Made by a program: the position numbers and the translations under genes. From Paludibacteraceae bacterium (GTDB lineage Bacteria; Bacteroidota; Bacteroidia; Bacteroidales; Paludibacteraceae), in NCBI GenBank assembly GCA_017503075.1, contig JAFVTU010000017.1, positions 1 through 64,000 of the forward strand: a stretch of DNA of 64,000 nucleotides, in the 5' to 3' direction. The notes beneath the pieces were generated by a model, which saw nothing but the letters and a program-made list of their open reading frames with translations, searched no databases and had not been told where the DNA came from. Position 1 is the stretch's first letter. Each line of letters opens with the position of its first letter. Shown here one piece after another: positions 16,215 through 25,704 of the stretch.

Positions 16215-18018
16215 GAACTGTACGGCACCTCTGCCAGCAGGAACTACAACTTGTCCGAAATGTCATGCGGTTAACCTCGTGCAAAGCGAGGTTAACCCAT
16301 TGCAATTGCCAAGCAATTTGACCAACGATTATATTGAGTTCTTTAAACAACAGACTGAAGCAAACCCTAAGGATACAAATGCATTATTCGGCATGGGATT
16401 GGTATATATGGGCTTGAAAAACTATGAGTTGGCACAACGCAACTTTAAGTTGGCTGTCGATCAATCACCTTTGGATGCAGACGTTTACTATTACTTTGCA
16501 CTTTCGCTGTTTGAGGGGCACAACCCAATGCACTTGAAAAACACTATCACCACGCGTATTGAGGAATGGTTGCATACCGCTACCAACCGTCAAGCGAAAC
16601 GCAAGTATCTGATTCTCCAGATGATCTTGCGTCAAGGTGCGTTTGTGGCAAATGGTCTGCAAGTCAAAGGTGAACAGCCAGTAGAGTTGTTTGAGCGAAT
16701 CTGCACCATGGTGCCAGAAGCAGATGAGATCAAAGAATTGGAGGAGCATATACAAATCACTGACCGACAGACACTTGATTGGCTGGAGCAGATTAAGAAT
16801 GGTGCTTATAAACCAGTAGCAAAGCGTCCGACGGATGTGAATGAGTCGTGCTTGGGCTTGGGGATGAATACTTTCCTAGTAGCGGATTCTGTTTCGATGC
16901 GTGATGAGTACTTTATGTTCTCGGATAATGGTGATTTTGAGGGGGGAATTTCCGCTTTAGAAGCCATTAGTAAACGTGAGGAGTTCTTTGATTTTCAATA
17001 TCCTCCATGTGAACCAGAGTTGGAGAAAAAGCCATTTTATCCTCTTTGGCGAATGATCAAGGTGGCTATTGGCTATTTTTTCCTTTGGATTGTAGCATTG
17101 GTAGTGGTTGATGTGGTGCCTGTGGGATTGAATCACATCAAAATAGAGAAAGTCGATAAGCAGACCAAAGCTGATGTGCAAGCCTTCTTTGAGAAGCATG
17201 TAGTGATTGCTTGCGAACCCGCAGAAGAGGGACAGAACGAATCATTGGGTTGGTATCGCGAGCCTGCAGAAGACCTCAATACGGTGTTGAAATATGAAGG
17301 TATTGAGCGTTCGTGGATGGGTTTGGCTGGAGTAGGATTGTTGATATTACCGATTATTCTGTTTGTAATTCATTGGTTGGTAATCATTGGTAGTACTGCT
17401 AAGAAGCGCCGCGAGATTGCAGAGCGAAATAACGATAAGAAGGCATGGTTTAATATTGCGACCTTCCGTCATAAGGATCGTTCAACAAAGTATGAATATA
17501 TGGAGTTCTGTCGCCACTACTTATCGCCACAGAGTCCATGCTTGAGCACTAGTTACGACCCAGTCTCTTTAGCGCTTAAGGAGAATAATATCGACGAGAA
17601 AGATATGCGTGGTAAGATTTTGTTTGTCAATTACTTTGAGGATGAGGACATGGATGGTGATCCTACTACTAATCCGTTGATTACATTGCGTCATATCTAC
17701 TACGTGATTGCCATTCCACAGCGCGATAAGTTGGTTATGCTCAAGAATCGTTGGGATACGATGACCGACACGATAGAGTCGTGCGACTCAGAGTCGGTGT
17801 TCTACCGCAATATTTTGTCGCTCAATGTGAGTGGTGATGAGATTGAGATAGATTTGGTAGGTGGAACGAGCACTGGTATTGTGTTGCCAAGTACTAAAGA
17901 AAGTATTTTCTCCTATCAGGATAGTGATCCTTCGAATGCAATGACCTATTCTGCTACGCGTACCTCAGATCCTCATGTGTTTGTAAAAGCATTGGAAACG
18001 TTGATTGCAAGTCATTAA
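16186..18018 (+). CDS. Zinc-ribbon, TPR and membrane protein
   Basis: The protein has 610 residues. The N-terminus holds a zinc ribbon (CKNC at about 9-12, CPKC at about 23-26). TPR-like helices follow (about 45-115; NALFGMGLVYMGLKNYELA). Two membrane segments lie near 287-310 (IGYFFLWIVALVVVDVV) and 382-402 (GLLILPIILFVIHWLVII). A large C-terminal domain is unrecognised. The ATG at 16186 lies inside the end of the previous gene; starting later would lose the zinc ribbon. It probably links cytoplasmic sensing to the membrane cluster. Confidence 0.65.
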   Translation: MATLKILRCKNCTAPLPAGTTTCPKCHAVNLVQSEVNPLQLPSNLTNDYIEFFKQQTEANPKDTNALFGMGLVYMGLKNYELAQRNFKLAVDQSPLDADVYYYFALSLFEGHNPMHLKNTITTRIEEWLHTATNRQAKRKYLILQMILRQGAFVANGLQVKGEQPVELFERICTMVPEADEIKELEEHIQITDRQTLDWLEQIKNGAYKPVAKRPTDVNESCLGLGMNTFLVADSVSMRDEYFMFSDNGDFEGGISALEAISKREEFFDFQYPPCEPELEKKPFYPLWRMIKVAIGYFFLWIVALVVVDVVPVGLNHIKIEKVDKQTKADVQAFFEKHVVIACEPAEEGQNESLGWYREPAEDLNTVLKYEGIERSWMGLAGVGLLILPIILFVIHWLVIIGSTAKKRREIAERNNDKKAWFNIATFRHKDRSTKYEYMEFCRHYLSPQSPCLSTSYDPVSLALKENNIDEKDMRGKILFVNYFEDEDMDGDPTTNPLITLRHIYYVIAIPQRDKLVMLKNRWDTMTDTIESCDSESVFYRNILSLNVSGDEIEIDLVGGTSTGIVLPSTKESIFSYQDSDPSNAMTYSATRTSDPHVFVKALETLIASH

Positions 18019-18063
18019 GTATCCAAATGTAGGATGAATTATTAACAAATTATAATTGCTATT

Positions 18064-18738
18064 ATGAAAAAGTTTTTGATGGTTGCTATGGCCGTAATTG
18101 TAGCAAGTGTTTCTTGTTTTTCAGAGACGAGTACAACTAAGATTCGTCAAGAGCGTAATGAAATAAAGAGGCTCGCTAAGAAAGAACTAGCAGCTCGTGT
18201 GGATAGAACAACTCGTAAGGAGGTAAAGCGTTTGCAGAAGGAGGGCTGGTTGGTAGCTCCTGGTGCATTGCCATTGGAGAAACAATTGGAACGCTCCTAT
18301 TTAATGGAGTTCGAATATAATGCAGATTTGTATCCGAAATATATCATGGCAAATGCTCAATCCATAGCAGAGAACTATGATGCAGCGAAAGTGGCTGCGA
18401 CCTCCTTGGCAATTACCAATTTGGCAGGTCAGATTCAGACTGAGGTAACGGCATTGATAGAGAATACAGTTGCTAACAAGCAATTATCAGCAGAAGACGC
18501 TGCTAGTATCTCAGAAACAGTGATGAGTAGTAAAAACCTGATAAGTCAGTCGATAGGTCGTACGATAGTTGTGGTAGAGTGTTATCGTATCTTAAGCAAC
18601 AAAAACCGCGAAGTGATGGTTCGTCTAGCATACGATGGTGAGGCTGCCAAAGAAATAACAAAGCGAGTGGTGCGTGCTGAATTAGAAAAGAAAGGTCAAG
18701 AACTCCATAATCAGTTGGACGAGGTTCTTGGTTTCTAA
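18064..18738 (+). CDS. Exported protein resembling the LPP20 family
   Basis: The protein has 224 residues with a signal peptide (hydrophobic 4-17, VSCFSET), possibly a lipoprotein if Cys19 is the lipidated residue. A Lys/Arg-rich helix precedes the main domain. That domain has AKVAATSLAITNLAGQ, then RTIVVVECYRI, then NREVMVRLAYDGE, the order of helix and strands seen in LPP20-type envelope proteins. Its stop codon overlaps the next start by one base (TAATG). A role in the envelope with the DUF4384-like and caspase proteins encoded next is inferred from order only. Confidence 0.5.
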   Translation: MKKFLMVAMAVIVASVSCFSETSTTKIRQERNEIKRLAKKELAARVDRTTRKEVKRLQKEGWLVAPGALPLEKQLERSYLMEFEYNADLYPKYIMANAQSIAENYDAAKVAATSLAITNLAGQIQTEVTALIENTVANKQLSAEDAASISETVMSSKNLISQSIGRTIVVVECYRILSNKNREVMVRLAYDGEAAKEITKRVVRAELEKKGQELHNQLDEVLGF

Positions 18739-19607
18739 TGAAGCGTTTGTTGCTCATAATCACACTGTTGTGCTCATTGGAGACATTGATTTCGCAAGGC
18801 GTGATCAATGTTTCTAGTGAGTACACTTATTATGCCCCTTCAGACATTTCAATAGAAGAGGCTAAAAGAATTGCCCTTGAGCGAGCTCGTTTAAAGTGTT
18901 TGGCAGATGAGTTTGGTACGATTGTAAATCAGTCAAATTCAACCATTATTCGCAGCAATGCATCAGGTAGTGAAACATCTCATTTCTCCTTAGGTGGCAC
19001 AGAAGTTAAAGGAGAGTGGTTAGGCGATTTGAAACAACCGATATATAAAATAACATATGATGAGACGAACGGGTGTAATATCGTTTATGTGAAAGTATCG
19101 GGAAAAGCGCGCGCGATATCCGGTTCAAAAATTGATATTTCTGCAAGAATTTTGTGTAATGGTGTCACTGCTCGTCATGAGAGGGATTTGTTTTATGAAG
19201 GTGATCAGTTATTTTTGTCGTTCATGTCTCCCGTAGCAGGTTATGTGTGTGTATATCTTGTGGATGAAGAAGCGAATGCCTACTGTTTGTTGCCTTATGA
19301 ATTGAGTAGTATAGGCTTTGCCCGCATTGAAGCTAATAGGGATCATATATTCTTTTCAAAACAAGTATCAGACACACCTGAATTGGTGGATGAGTATGTG
19401 ATGAGTTGTAGTCATGATGGCGAGTCAAATATATTTTATATAATATATTCTCCAAATAAATTTACAAAGGCAGCCGATGTATCTTCCTTTGCATCACTAC
19501 GCGAATTGTCGTTTGAAGATTTGCAATCATGGTTGTTGGATGCTCAAAGCAAGGATGCGGAGATGCAAGTGATTCGTAGGACTATTAAAATCAATAAATT
19601 AAAATGA
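18738..19607 (+). CDS. Exported protein with DUF4384-like domain
   Basis: The protein has 289 residues with a signal peptide (about 1-20). The first domain (about 30-135) has SIEEAKRIALERARLKCLADEFG and NIVYVKVSGKAR, like LPP20-type domains. The second (about 140-260) has YEGDQLFLSFMSPVAGYVCVY and EEANAYCLLP, the pattern of DUF4384, a domain often found beside caspase-fold proteins. It overlaps the caspase gene by 4 nt (ATGA). It likely acts in the periplasm or outer membrane as a partner of the caspase. Confidence 0.6.
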   Translation: MKRLLLIITLLCSLETLISQGVINVSSEYTYYAPSDISIEEAKRIALERARLKCLADEFGTIVNQSNSTIIRSNASGSETSHFSLGGTEVKGEWLGDLKQPIYKITYDETNGCNIVYVKVSGKARAISGSKIDISARILCNGVTARHERDLFYEGDQLFLSFMSPVAGYVCVYLVDEEANAYCLLPYELSSIGFARIEANRDHIFFSKQVSDTPELVDEYVMSCSHDGESNIFYIIYSPNKFTKAADVSSFASLRELSFEDLQSWLLDAQSKDAEMQVIRRTIKINKLK

Positions 19608-22600
19608 TTAGGTTGAAGATAGTATGTGTCGTTGTGATAGCTTTGTTATCCATTTCAATGGAGACAAAGGCAGTAATATCCCCTTCTCAACAGAGGGGAG
19701 TAGAACAGTCGTTGCGGTCTAAATATTTAGAAGTAACCTATCATCGAGAAGGTGGAGGCTGGTATTTGTTGGTTACAGAGCGTGATACTGCTACATATTA
19801 TTCCATGGCTGATAGCGAAGGTAATGTGGTGGTGGCCGATGCGGTTGCCTATCGATTATACGAAGGATACCTGAGTATGCGATTAGCGGACAGAAAGAAA
19901 AAACGACTCCATGATGAATGGGTTGAGAATATGAAATCATATACATTAGAATATGAGGAGTATTGTCGGATCAACATGGAGTATGATGAGGCATTGAAGG
20001 CCTATAATTTAAAAGTAGGAGCTGCTAGGCAGAAAGCACAAGAAAAATATGAAAAAATGGTAGCAGAAGCGCAGCGTGCTGCACAAGAGGAACACAAACG
20101 CAACACTTCAAGCTCTGGCGGAATCCTTGGAGGAGTATTGAATGTAATAGGATCGGCAGTAGTAACAGCAAACGCAACAAATAGCGTGAACTATGACGCT
20201 ATCTTGCGTGCGGAACTGGAAGAAATGGATTTATTATCTCCTCCAAGCAAGCCATACAATCCCGAACCGGATCGCCCCCAAGAACCCGATAGTGGTTATT
20301 ATTGGAAAAATTTTACATATATTCAACCATGTCCGTACGACGAAGTGGAGTATGATGCAATAACACATCCTAATACTTACGCAAAAGTTAAGCAAAAAGG
20401 GAAGTCTGGTGTGGTAGACTCTAAACTAGATGAAGTAATTCCTTGTGAATATGACGAGATAAGAATAACGATGGGGTATTTCCTATGTAAGCAAAACGAC
20501 CGCTGGGGAGTGTTTTCTAGTCAAGCGAAAGAATTATATCCATGTCAATATCAAGATGTAAAGTTAGGTCGATTTGGTGACGATTTGTGTTTGCTGATTC
20601 AAGATAAAGGTTTATGGGGAGTGGTAGATTTCTATTCAGGTACAGAATTATTGCCATGTCGTTTTACGAAAATAGAACAAATGGGAAGCGCAGGCGAATA
20701 TATCAAACCAAGAATAGAAGATAAAGTGGGATTATACACTTCAAAAGGTATTTTGTTGTTCCCATGTGAGTATTCCGATATAAAGGTGGTGCAATGGCCG
20801 GATTACGCAGCTGAGGTTTATTTTGAATTATCAAAGGACGACAATACGATAGGAGTGTGTGATAATGAAGGAGTTGAGATAATCCCTACCGGAAAATATT
20901 CATCTTATGTTCCGAAGTTCCCATTTTTTTATGTCGAGCGCAGTGGTTTATGGGGTGTTTGTTCGAATAATGGTGAGGAACTGGTACCTTGTGCATATGC
21001 GGATATTGCTTACGCAGATAAGTTATTTGCCGTTTCTTTGCCCAACGGAACGCACGGATTAGTTGACTTTAGCGGGAAAGAGTTATTCCCACCCATATCA
21101 TCTACGATTAGAGAAATCTTACCAAACTACATAATAGTAAGCGACCAAACAGAGAAATACGGAGCGCTGAATTATGCAGGAAAAGTGATTGTGCCGACAA
21201 AAAACAAACTAAGCAGCATAGAGAAGAAAGTAGCGCAATATGCGAAAAAAAATAATCTGTCTGAAGAAAACACCCAAGCATCGGAGCGTATAGAAATGTC
21301 ATACAACGCGTTTGTGCACCGTCAGCATCAACTATCCAGAGAGCGAAACACCTTCAGCTTCTTCGCCCGAAACTATGTAGAGCGCATCGTGAACGAGTGG
21401 CAAAAGAAAGGCGAATTTGAAAAAGTATCAGAATGGCACAAGCGAGTGAATGGAGAAACGCGCAAGCAAAAAGTCTTTGTACTAACCAAAGCAGCCCAGG
21501 AGTCGTATATAGAGAAATGTGCCCGAAGACTGGAGAAAGATAGTGTGGTGATCGTAGGGCACTATGATGCAGATAATGAGACATATCGTATACGAAGCCG
21601 ATACCGAGAGGAAGACCTTATAGTACCCGTTCCCAATGCACATGCGCTGGAGTTTAAAACAAAGTTTGCTACTTTGATAAAAGAGCCGACATTCTATGTA
21701 GAAGGAGATAGCATCGGCCTGGCAGAATATAAATTCTATCTATCCGATGATCAGGTGTATAAATTCAATAATGCGGCGTCGTTGACATATAATATAGCTC
21801 AGGTGGATTATAATCTGGATGAGATATCCATAGATCCAACTATAGTGAGTGCTTCTATAAAAGGTAAGCAGATCATATCTACAAGCAATATTGCTATTGG
21901 TAATTCGGATGTAGATATTCAGATACCAACTACATCAGCGAAACAAGAAAATACCTTTGTCGTGATAATTGCCAATAAGAATTATGATGAAGCACCGAAT
22001 GTGGAATTTGCGTTTAACGATGGCTACATATTCAAGGAGTATTGCATAAAGACTCTGGGCATCCCAGCAAGCAACATTCGTTTTAAGGAAGATGCGACCT
22101 TTAATAATATTCGTGAATCGGTAAACTGGATTAGGGAAATTGCGACCAACAAAGTGTACAAGCACAATGCTCAGTTTATATTTTATTATTCGGGACATGG
22201 AGTGCCTGACGAGCAGAGTAGAAGCATGTACCTTTTGCCTAAGGACGGTGTGGCTGCGAACATAGCAACTACAGGTTACAAGGTCAGCGACCTGTATGAT
22301 GTGCTGGCGGAGAGCGGTGCAGAGAGTTTAGTGCTGCTGGATGCATGTTTTAGCGGCTTTACGAAGTCAGGTTCAGCACTAGCTTCAACGAAAGGGGTTG
22401 TAAAGATTAGCAGCGGCCTACCGCGTGGAAAGACGGTGGTGATGAGTGCCTCCTCTAGTAATGAAGTAGCGCATCAATATGAGGAGAAATCGCACGGTTT
22501 GTTCACTTATTATTTGTTGAAAAAGTTACAGGAAAGCCAAGGAGATATCACTTTAGGTGATCTATTTACATATGTAGAGAAGCAAGTAGTGCGTACCTCC

Positions 22601-22681
22601 TTGACAGTGATTCGCAAGTCTCAAACGCCCTCTGTGGCTGCGGGCATAGATGCACAAGTATGGAAAGAAAGGAAATTGTGA
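19604..22681 (+). CDS. WG-repeat protein with C-terminal caspase (C14) domain
   Basis: The protein has 1025 residues. A signal peptide opens it (1-23). A charged helical region follows (about 100-200). WG-type repeats lie at about 240-530 (ending units such as DRWGVFSS, GLWGVVDF, GLWGVCSNNGEELVPCAY). A charged helical middle comes next (about 540-690). A caspase/metacaspase domain occupies about 782-1020: VVIIANKNYD, then FYYSGHG (catalytic His about 865), then LLDACFSG (catalytic Cys about 915), then VMSASSSNEVAH and HGLFTYYLLKKL. Both catalytic residues are present. The signal peptide places this protease outside the cytoplasm. WG repeats are usually ligand or protein binding. It is the central enzyme of the operon. 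Confidence 0.88.
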   Translation: MIRLKIVCVVVIALLSISMETKAVISPSQQRGVEQSLRSKYLEVTYHREGGGWYLLVTERDTATYYSMADSEGNVVVADAVAYRLYEGYLSMRLADRKKKRLHDEWVENMKSYTLEYEEYCRINMEYDEALKAYNLKVGAARQKAQEKYEKMVAEAQRAAQEEHKRNTSSSGGILGGVLNVIGSAVVTANATNSVNYDAILRAELEEMDLLSPPSKPYNPEPDRPQEPDSGYYWKNFTYIQPCPYDEVEYDAITHPNTYAKVKQKGKSGVVDSKLDEVIPCEYDEIRITMGYFLCKQNDRWGVFSSQAKELYPCQYQDVKLGRFGDDLCLLIQDKGLWGVVDFYSGTELLPCRFTKIEQMGSAGEYIKPRIEDKVGLYTSKGILLFPCEYSDIKVVQWPDYAAEVYFELSKDDNTIGVCDNEGVEIIPTGKYSSYVPKFPFFYVERSGLWGVCSNNGEELVPCAYADIAYADKLFAVSLPNGTHGLVDFSGKELFPPISSTIREILPNYIIVSDQTEKYGALNYAGKVIVPTKNKLSSIEKKVAQYAKKNNLSEENTQASERIEMSYNAFVHRQHQLSRERNTFSFFARNYVERIVNEWQKKGEFEKVSEWHKRVNGETRKQKVFVLTKAAQESYIEKCARRLEKDSVVIVGHYDADNETYRIRSRYREEDLIVPVPNAHALEFKTKFATLIKEPTFYVEGDSIGLAEYKFYLSDDQVYKFNNAASLTYNIAQVDYNLDEISIDPTIVSASIKGKQIISTSNIAIGNSDVDIQIPTTSAKQENTFVVIIANKNYDEAPNVEFAFNDGYIFKEYCIKTLGIPASNIRFKEDATFNNIRESVNWIREIATNKVYKHNAQFIFYYSGHGVPDEQSRSMYLLPKDGVAANIATTGYKVSDLYDVLAESGAESLVLLDACFSGFTKSGSALASTKGVVKISSGLPRGKTVVMSASSSNEVAHQYEEKSHGLFTYYLLKKLQESQGDITLGDLFTYVEKQVVRTSLTVIRKSQTPSVAAGIDAQVWKERKL

Positions 22682-22699
22682 TAAAATCGTAGGTAGAAT

Positions 22700-24181
22700 A
22701 TGATGAATCGTGTGTGCGTTGTAATAAGTGTATGGTTGTTTGCGGGCTTTTTGTATGCGCAGCAGGATGAATACGAGGCTTTCAAGAGGCAGCAACAGCA
22801 AAACTATGGTCTGTTTTCTGCTAATCAACAAGCCCGATATGATGCATATCGCAAGGAACTGAACGCGCGGTATGCCAAGTTTATGGCCGAGAGTTGGGAG
22901 CGCATGACCGCTCTTCCTGCTATTGAGATTGAAGAGGAAAGGCCTGTGTATCCTCTTGTGTATGAGGATACGATAACTTCGTCGGAGTCTATTTTAGATT
23001 TTATTCCTGTACTATTTAATGGCGATGTGGTCAAGATTCCTGATCCTGCGTCACAAGCTGAGCCCATAGCCCCTATCCAGGCAAAGCCAATAGTGCACGA
23101 TATGGTGTCTGTGGCGTTTTATGGTACGATGGTATCGGTACCATTCCCGATTAATGAAGAATGGAGTGTAGATGAAATAAGCGAGAAGCAACTATCTAAA
23201 CTCTGGACAAGATTGTCAAGCAGTGAATATGATATGACGGTTCGTGGTGCGTTGGATGTGCGTGCGGGACTTGATTTGTGTGATTGGGGGTATGTGCAAT
23301 TATTGCAAAGCGTTTGTGAGAAGCGATACGGAAAAACGAATGAAGCAGTCATGATGCAGGCATACCTTATGGCGCAATCCGGATATATGATTCGCTTGGC
23401 TTATGGAGGTGATCGTTTATACTGGCTGCTGGCTAGTGACTATTGCATGTTGTCAATGTTTTATTTTGTGATAGATGGTGATAAGTTTTATCCCGTTGAT
23501 TGCTCAACAAGGGAGTTGGCCATTTGCAAGGCGTCGTTTGATTCTGAACGGAAATTATCTTTGCAAATCACGAAGGATCAACTACTAGAAGCAGCAATTA
23601 GCCCCAAACGCACTTTGACATCGAGAGATGGTCTTCGTGTGGATGTGAGCCAGAATCTGAATTTGGTTGATTTTTACAATCATTATCCATCGGCTTATAT
23701 AGATGGAAATGTCTATACTCGATGGGCAGTATATGCTAATACGCCACTAGATCCTACTATAGCTGCTGCGTTGTATCCTAGTTTGCGAATAGCTGTAGAA
23801 GGATTGAGCGAGAAGGATGCAGTCAATAAGTTATTGCAATTTGTACAAACAGCATTTGTGTACGAATATGATGATAAGGTATGGGGTGCAGATAGAGCAT
23901 TCTTTGCGGAGGAGACATTGTATTATCCGTATGCAGATTGTGAGGATCGTGCTGTGTTATTTTCACGTTTAGTGCGTGATATTGTTGGGTTGGATGTGGT
24001 GTTGTTATACTATCCTGGGCACTTGGCAGCAGCTGTGGAGTTTAACGAGGAGGTGTTAGGCGATTATTTATTGTATGATAAGCGGAAGTACATAGTGTGT
24101 GATCCTACATATATCGGAGCTCCGGTAGGTAGAACGATGCCCAATATGAATAATCAAGAAGCACAAATAATCATCTTGTAA
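22700..24181 (+). CDS. Exported transglutaminase-like protein
   Basis: The protein has 493 residues with a signal peptide (to about AQQDEY). A helical Gln-rich N-terminus and an unrecognised middle follow. The C-terminal domain carries a transglutaminase/papain-like triad in order: Cys414 in YADCEDRAVLFSRL, His441 in YYPGHLAAAVEF, Asp468 in VCDPTYIGAPVG. The spacing of about 27 residues between each fits the transglutaminase-like fold, whose bacterial members act as cysteine peptidases or cross-linkers. It begins 18 nt after the caspase gene, placing two exported cysteine enzymes in one transcript. Confidence 0.78.
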   Translation: MMNRVCVVISVWLFAGFLYAQQDEYEAFKRQQQQNYGLFSANQQARYDAYRKELNARYAKFMAESWERMTALPAIEIEEERPVYPLVYEDTITSSESILDFIPVLFNGDVVKIPDPASQAEPIAPIQAKPIVHDMVSVAFYGTMVSVPFPINEEWSVDEISEKQLSKLWTRLSSSEYDMTVRGALDVRAGLDLCDWGYVQLLQSVCEKRYGKTNEAVMMQAYLMAQSGYMIRLAYGGDRLYWLLASDYCMLSMFYFVIDGDKFYPVDCSTRELAICKASFDSERKLSLQITKDQLLEAAISPKRTLTSRDGLRVDVSQNLNLVDFYNHYPSAYIDGNVYTRWAVYANTPLDPTIAAALYPSLRIAVEGLSEKDAVNKLLQFVQTAFVYEYDDKVWGADRAFFAEETLYYPYADCEDRAVLFSRLVRDIVGLDVVLLYYPGHLAAAVEFNEEVLGDYLLYDKRKYIVCDPTYIGAPVGRTMPNMNNQEAQIIIL

Positions 24182-24196
24182 ATTGCGAAAAGAGAT

Positions 24197-24688
24197 ATGC
24201 AAGCTAAAAAGGTGAAGATAGTGATATGTGTGTTGTTGTGTGGTATCCTACTAATGGTAGTGCTGTATGTAAATAAGTTTTTGCACCGGGATTCTGTGGT
24301 GGTAGCCGTAGATGTACCAGCGGATGCATATGGTACGGATGGGGTGGCGATTTATGAATGTGAAATGGATAGCTTAATATTTGGTAAATGGCAGCATACA
24401 ACTGATACTACATGGTTTCGCGTATATACTAGTGAGCCAGCCGGAGAAGGATATTTTTGGGGTCGTGAATGGGATACATCAGAAGATATTTATGAATCGG
24501 ATTTAATGCCCTATGGAAATGGGTGGTTTAAGTGGAAAAAAGATGATAAGAAAGTTGTGGAAATCCAGATGACGGAAATAAATGGTACAATCATACCATA
24601 TGAGTATGATGTTTTGAAGTTGGATGTAGAGCAATTGCAGTTTAAGGAAAATTTCTCGTCAGAAAAGCATCTGTTTCGGAAGATATAA
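24197..24688 (+). CDS. Membrane-anchored lipocalin-like protein
   Basis: The protein has 163 residues. One N-terminal membrane helix (about 7-26) anchors a small beta domain. FGKWQHTTDTTWFRVY, WFKWKKDDKKVVEIQMT and YDVLKLDVEQLQFKE follow the strand pattern of lipocalin-like domains (a G-x-W start, then antiparallel strands). This call rests on pattern only. It is the last gene of the operon, and a new promoter follows at 24708. Confidence 0.55.
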   Translation: MQAKKVKIVICVLLCGILLMVVLYVNKFLHRDSVVVAVDVPADAYGTDGVAIYECEMDSLIFGKWQHTTDTTWFRVYTSEPAGEGYFWGREWDTSEDIYESDLMPYGNGWFKWKKDDKKVVEIQMTEINGTIIPYEYDVLKLDVEQLQFKENFSSEKHLFRKI

Positions 24689-24707
24689 GGGAATAATTTG
24701 GGTTAAA

Positions 24708-24739
24708 TTTGCTCATCTCCGATTTTTGTCGTACCTTTG
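24708..24739 (+). promoter_or_regulatory. Bacteroidota-type promoter
   Basis: TTTG at 24708-24711 and TAccTTTG at 24732-24739 are 20 nt apart. Because this promoter lies inside the longest possible frame, the true start of the following gene is ATG 24748, not the upstream in-frame codon. Confidence 0.8.
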
Positions 24740-24747
24740 CAGGCGAT

Positions 24748-25608
24748 ATGATAAAAAAGAGCATTTTATTAGTGATAGTATTGGCCATATGCGTACTACC
24801 CATATCAGCGAATACGGAAAACAAGAAAGAATCGCTGTTTGATTGGTCGGTTAATGCGACGCTGACAAGCAACTATATCTGGCGCGGACTATACTGCGGC
24901 GGTCCCTCGCTGCAAGTAGATGCCACCGTCGGCTACGCCGGATTCTATGCGAATATGTGGTGGAATATTGGTGCGAAAGATTGGACCTTTACAGGGTTGA
25001 ACCCCGAGGTGGATGTGATGATAGGTTTTAGTCGTTGGGGATTGAATGTGAATTATCTCCACTGCTATTATTTTGACCGTTATCCCGATGGCACACTCAG
25101 TAATTTTTTTGATTTTCGCAACCACCCTCGTGGTGGTGGCGGGACGACAGGTGAGTGGCGTGTGTCTTACACGCACGCGGTACCTATAACAAAAGGGTAC
25201 GATGGCCAAGTCACGGGCCTAATAGCCTTTCGCACCTTCGGACGAGATGGATATTATGAAGAGGTAAAAAGTGAAAACGATAAGGTGGAAACAGAGTTAA
25301 AGCGGGCGTATTCGACGTATATTGAACTAGGGTATAATCAGCAGTTAGGAAGGAATTGGACGATGGCGGCACGTATGGGCATAACACCCGCTAAGAGTTT
25401 GTATACGGGATATAAGGGAGATTTTGCGATAGTAATGGTGAGCTTGAAACTGCAAAAACAATGGAACTTAGATTATGTTGCTATAAGTAGTTTTGCACAT
25501 GTGATGTTGCAGCCATGGCAAGTGACTAAAGATAATTTAATACGACCAATTATAGATGCAGTAGATCAAAAACTGAATGTGGCAGTAGGTTGTAGTGTAC
25601 AGATATAG
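24748..25608 (+). CDS. Outer-membrane beta-barrel, TorF/Gcw_chp-like
   Basis: The 286-residue protein has a signal peptide (IKKSILLVIVLAICVLPISA). The mature part opens with NATLTSNYIWRGLYCGG and SLQVDATVGYAGFYANMWW, the hallmark of the TIGR02001/Gcw_chp putative porin family (a beta-barrel starting with SNY-RG). Alternating hydrophobic strands continue to the C-terminus. The transported substrate is unknown. It is a single gene ending at a terminator shared with ssb. Confidence 0.75.
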   Translation: MIKKSILLVIVLAICVLPISANTENKKESLFDWSVNATLTSNYIWRGLYCGGPSLQVDATVGYAGFYANMWWNIGAKDWTFTGLNPEVDVMIGFSRWGLNVNYLHCYYFDRYPDGTLSNFFDFRNHPRGGGGTTGEWRVSYTHAVPITKGYDGQVTGLIAFRTFGRDGYYEEVKSENDKVETELKRAYSTYIELGYNQQLGRNWTMAARMGITPAKSLYTGYKGDFAIVMVSLKLQKQWNLDYVAISSFAHVMLQPWQVTKDNLIRPIIDAVDQKLNVAVGCSVQI

Positions 25609-25655
25609 AGGAGAGTATAGTTTGGCGTCCCCGTAGGATGCAGTTTAGTGGAAAA

Positions 25656-25688
25656 ACAAAATAAGGCACATGGCGTGCCTTATTTTTG
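25656..25688. terminator. Bidirectional terminator between convergent genes
   Basis: ATAAGGCAC (25661-25669) pairs with GTGCCTTAT (25675-25683), extended by flanking A and T runs on both sides. It lies between the outer-membrane protein gene (+) and ssb (-) and can stop transcription from both. Confidence 0.8.
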
Positions 25689-25704
25689 TTGGTCAATATC
25701 GTTT

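Noticed and set aside
24709..24747. Upstream start for the outer-membrane protein
   Set aside because: The extra codons contain the promoter -7 element (24732-24739) and would place the signal peptide internally.
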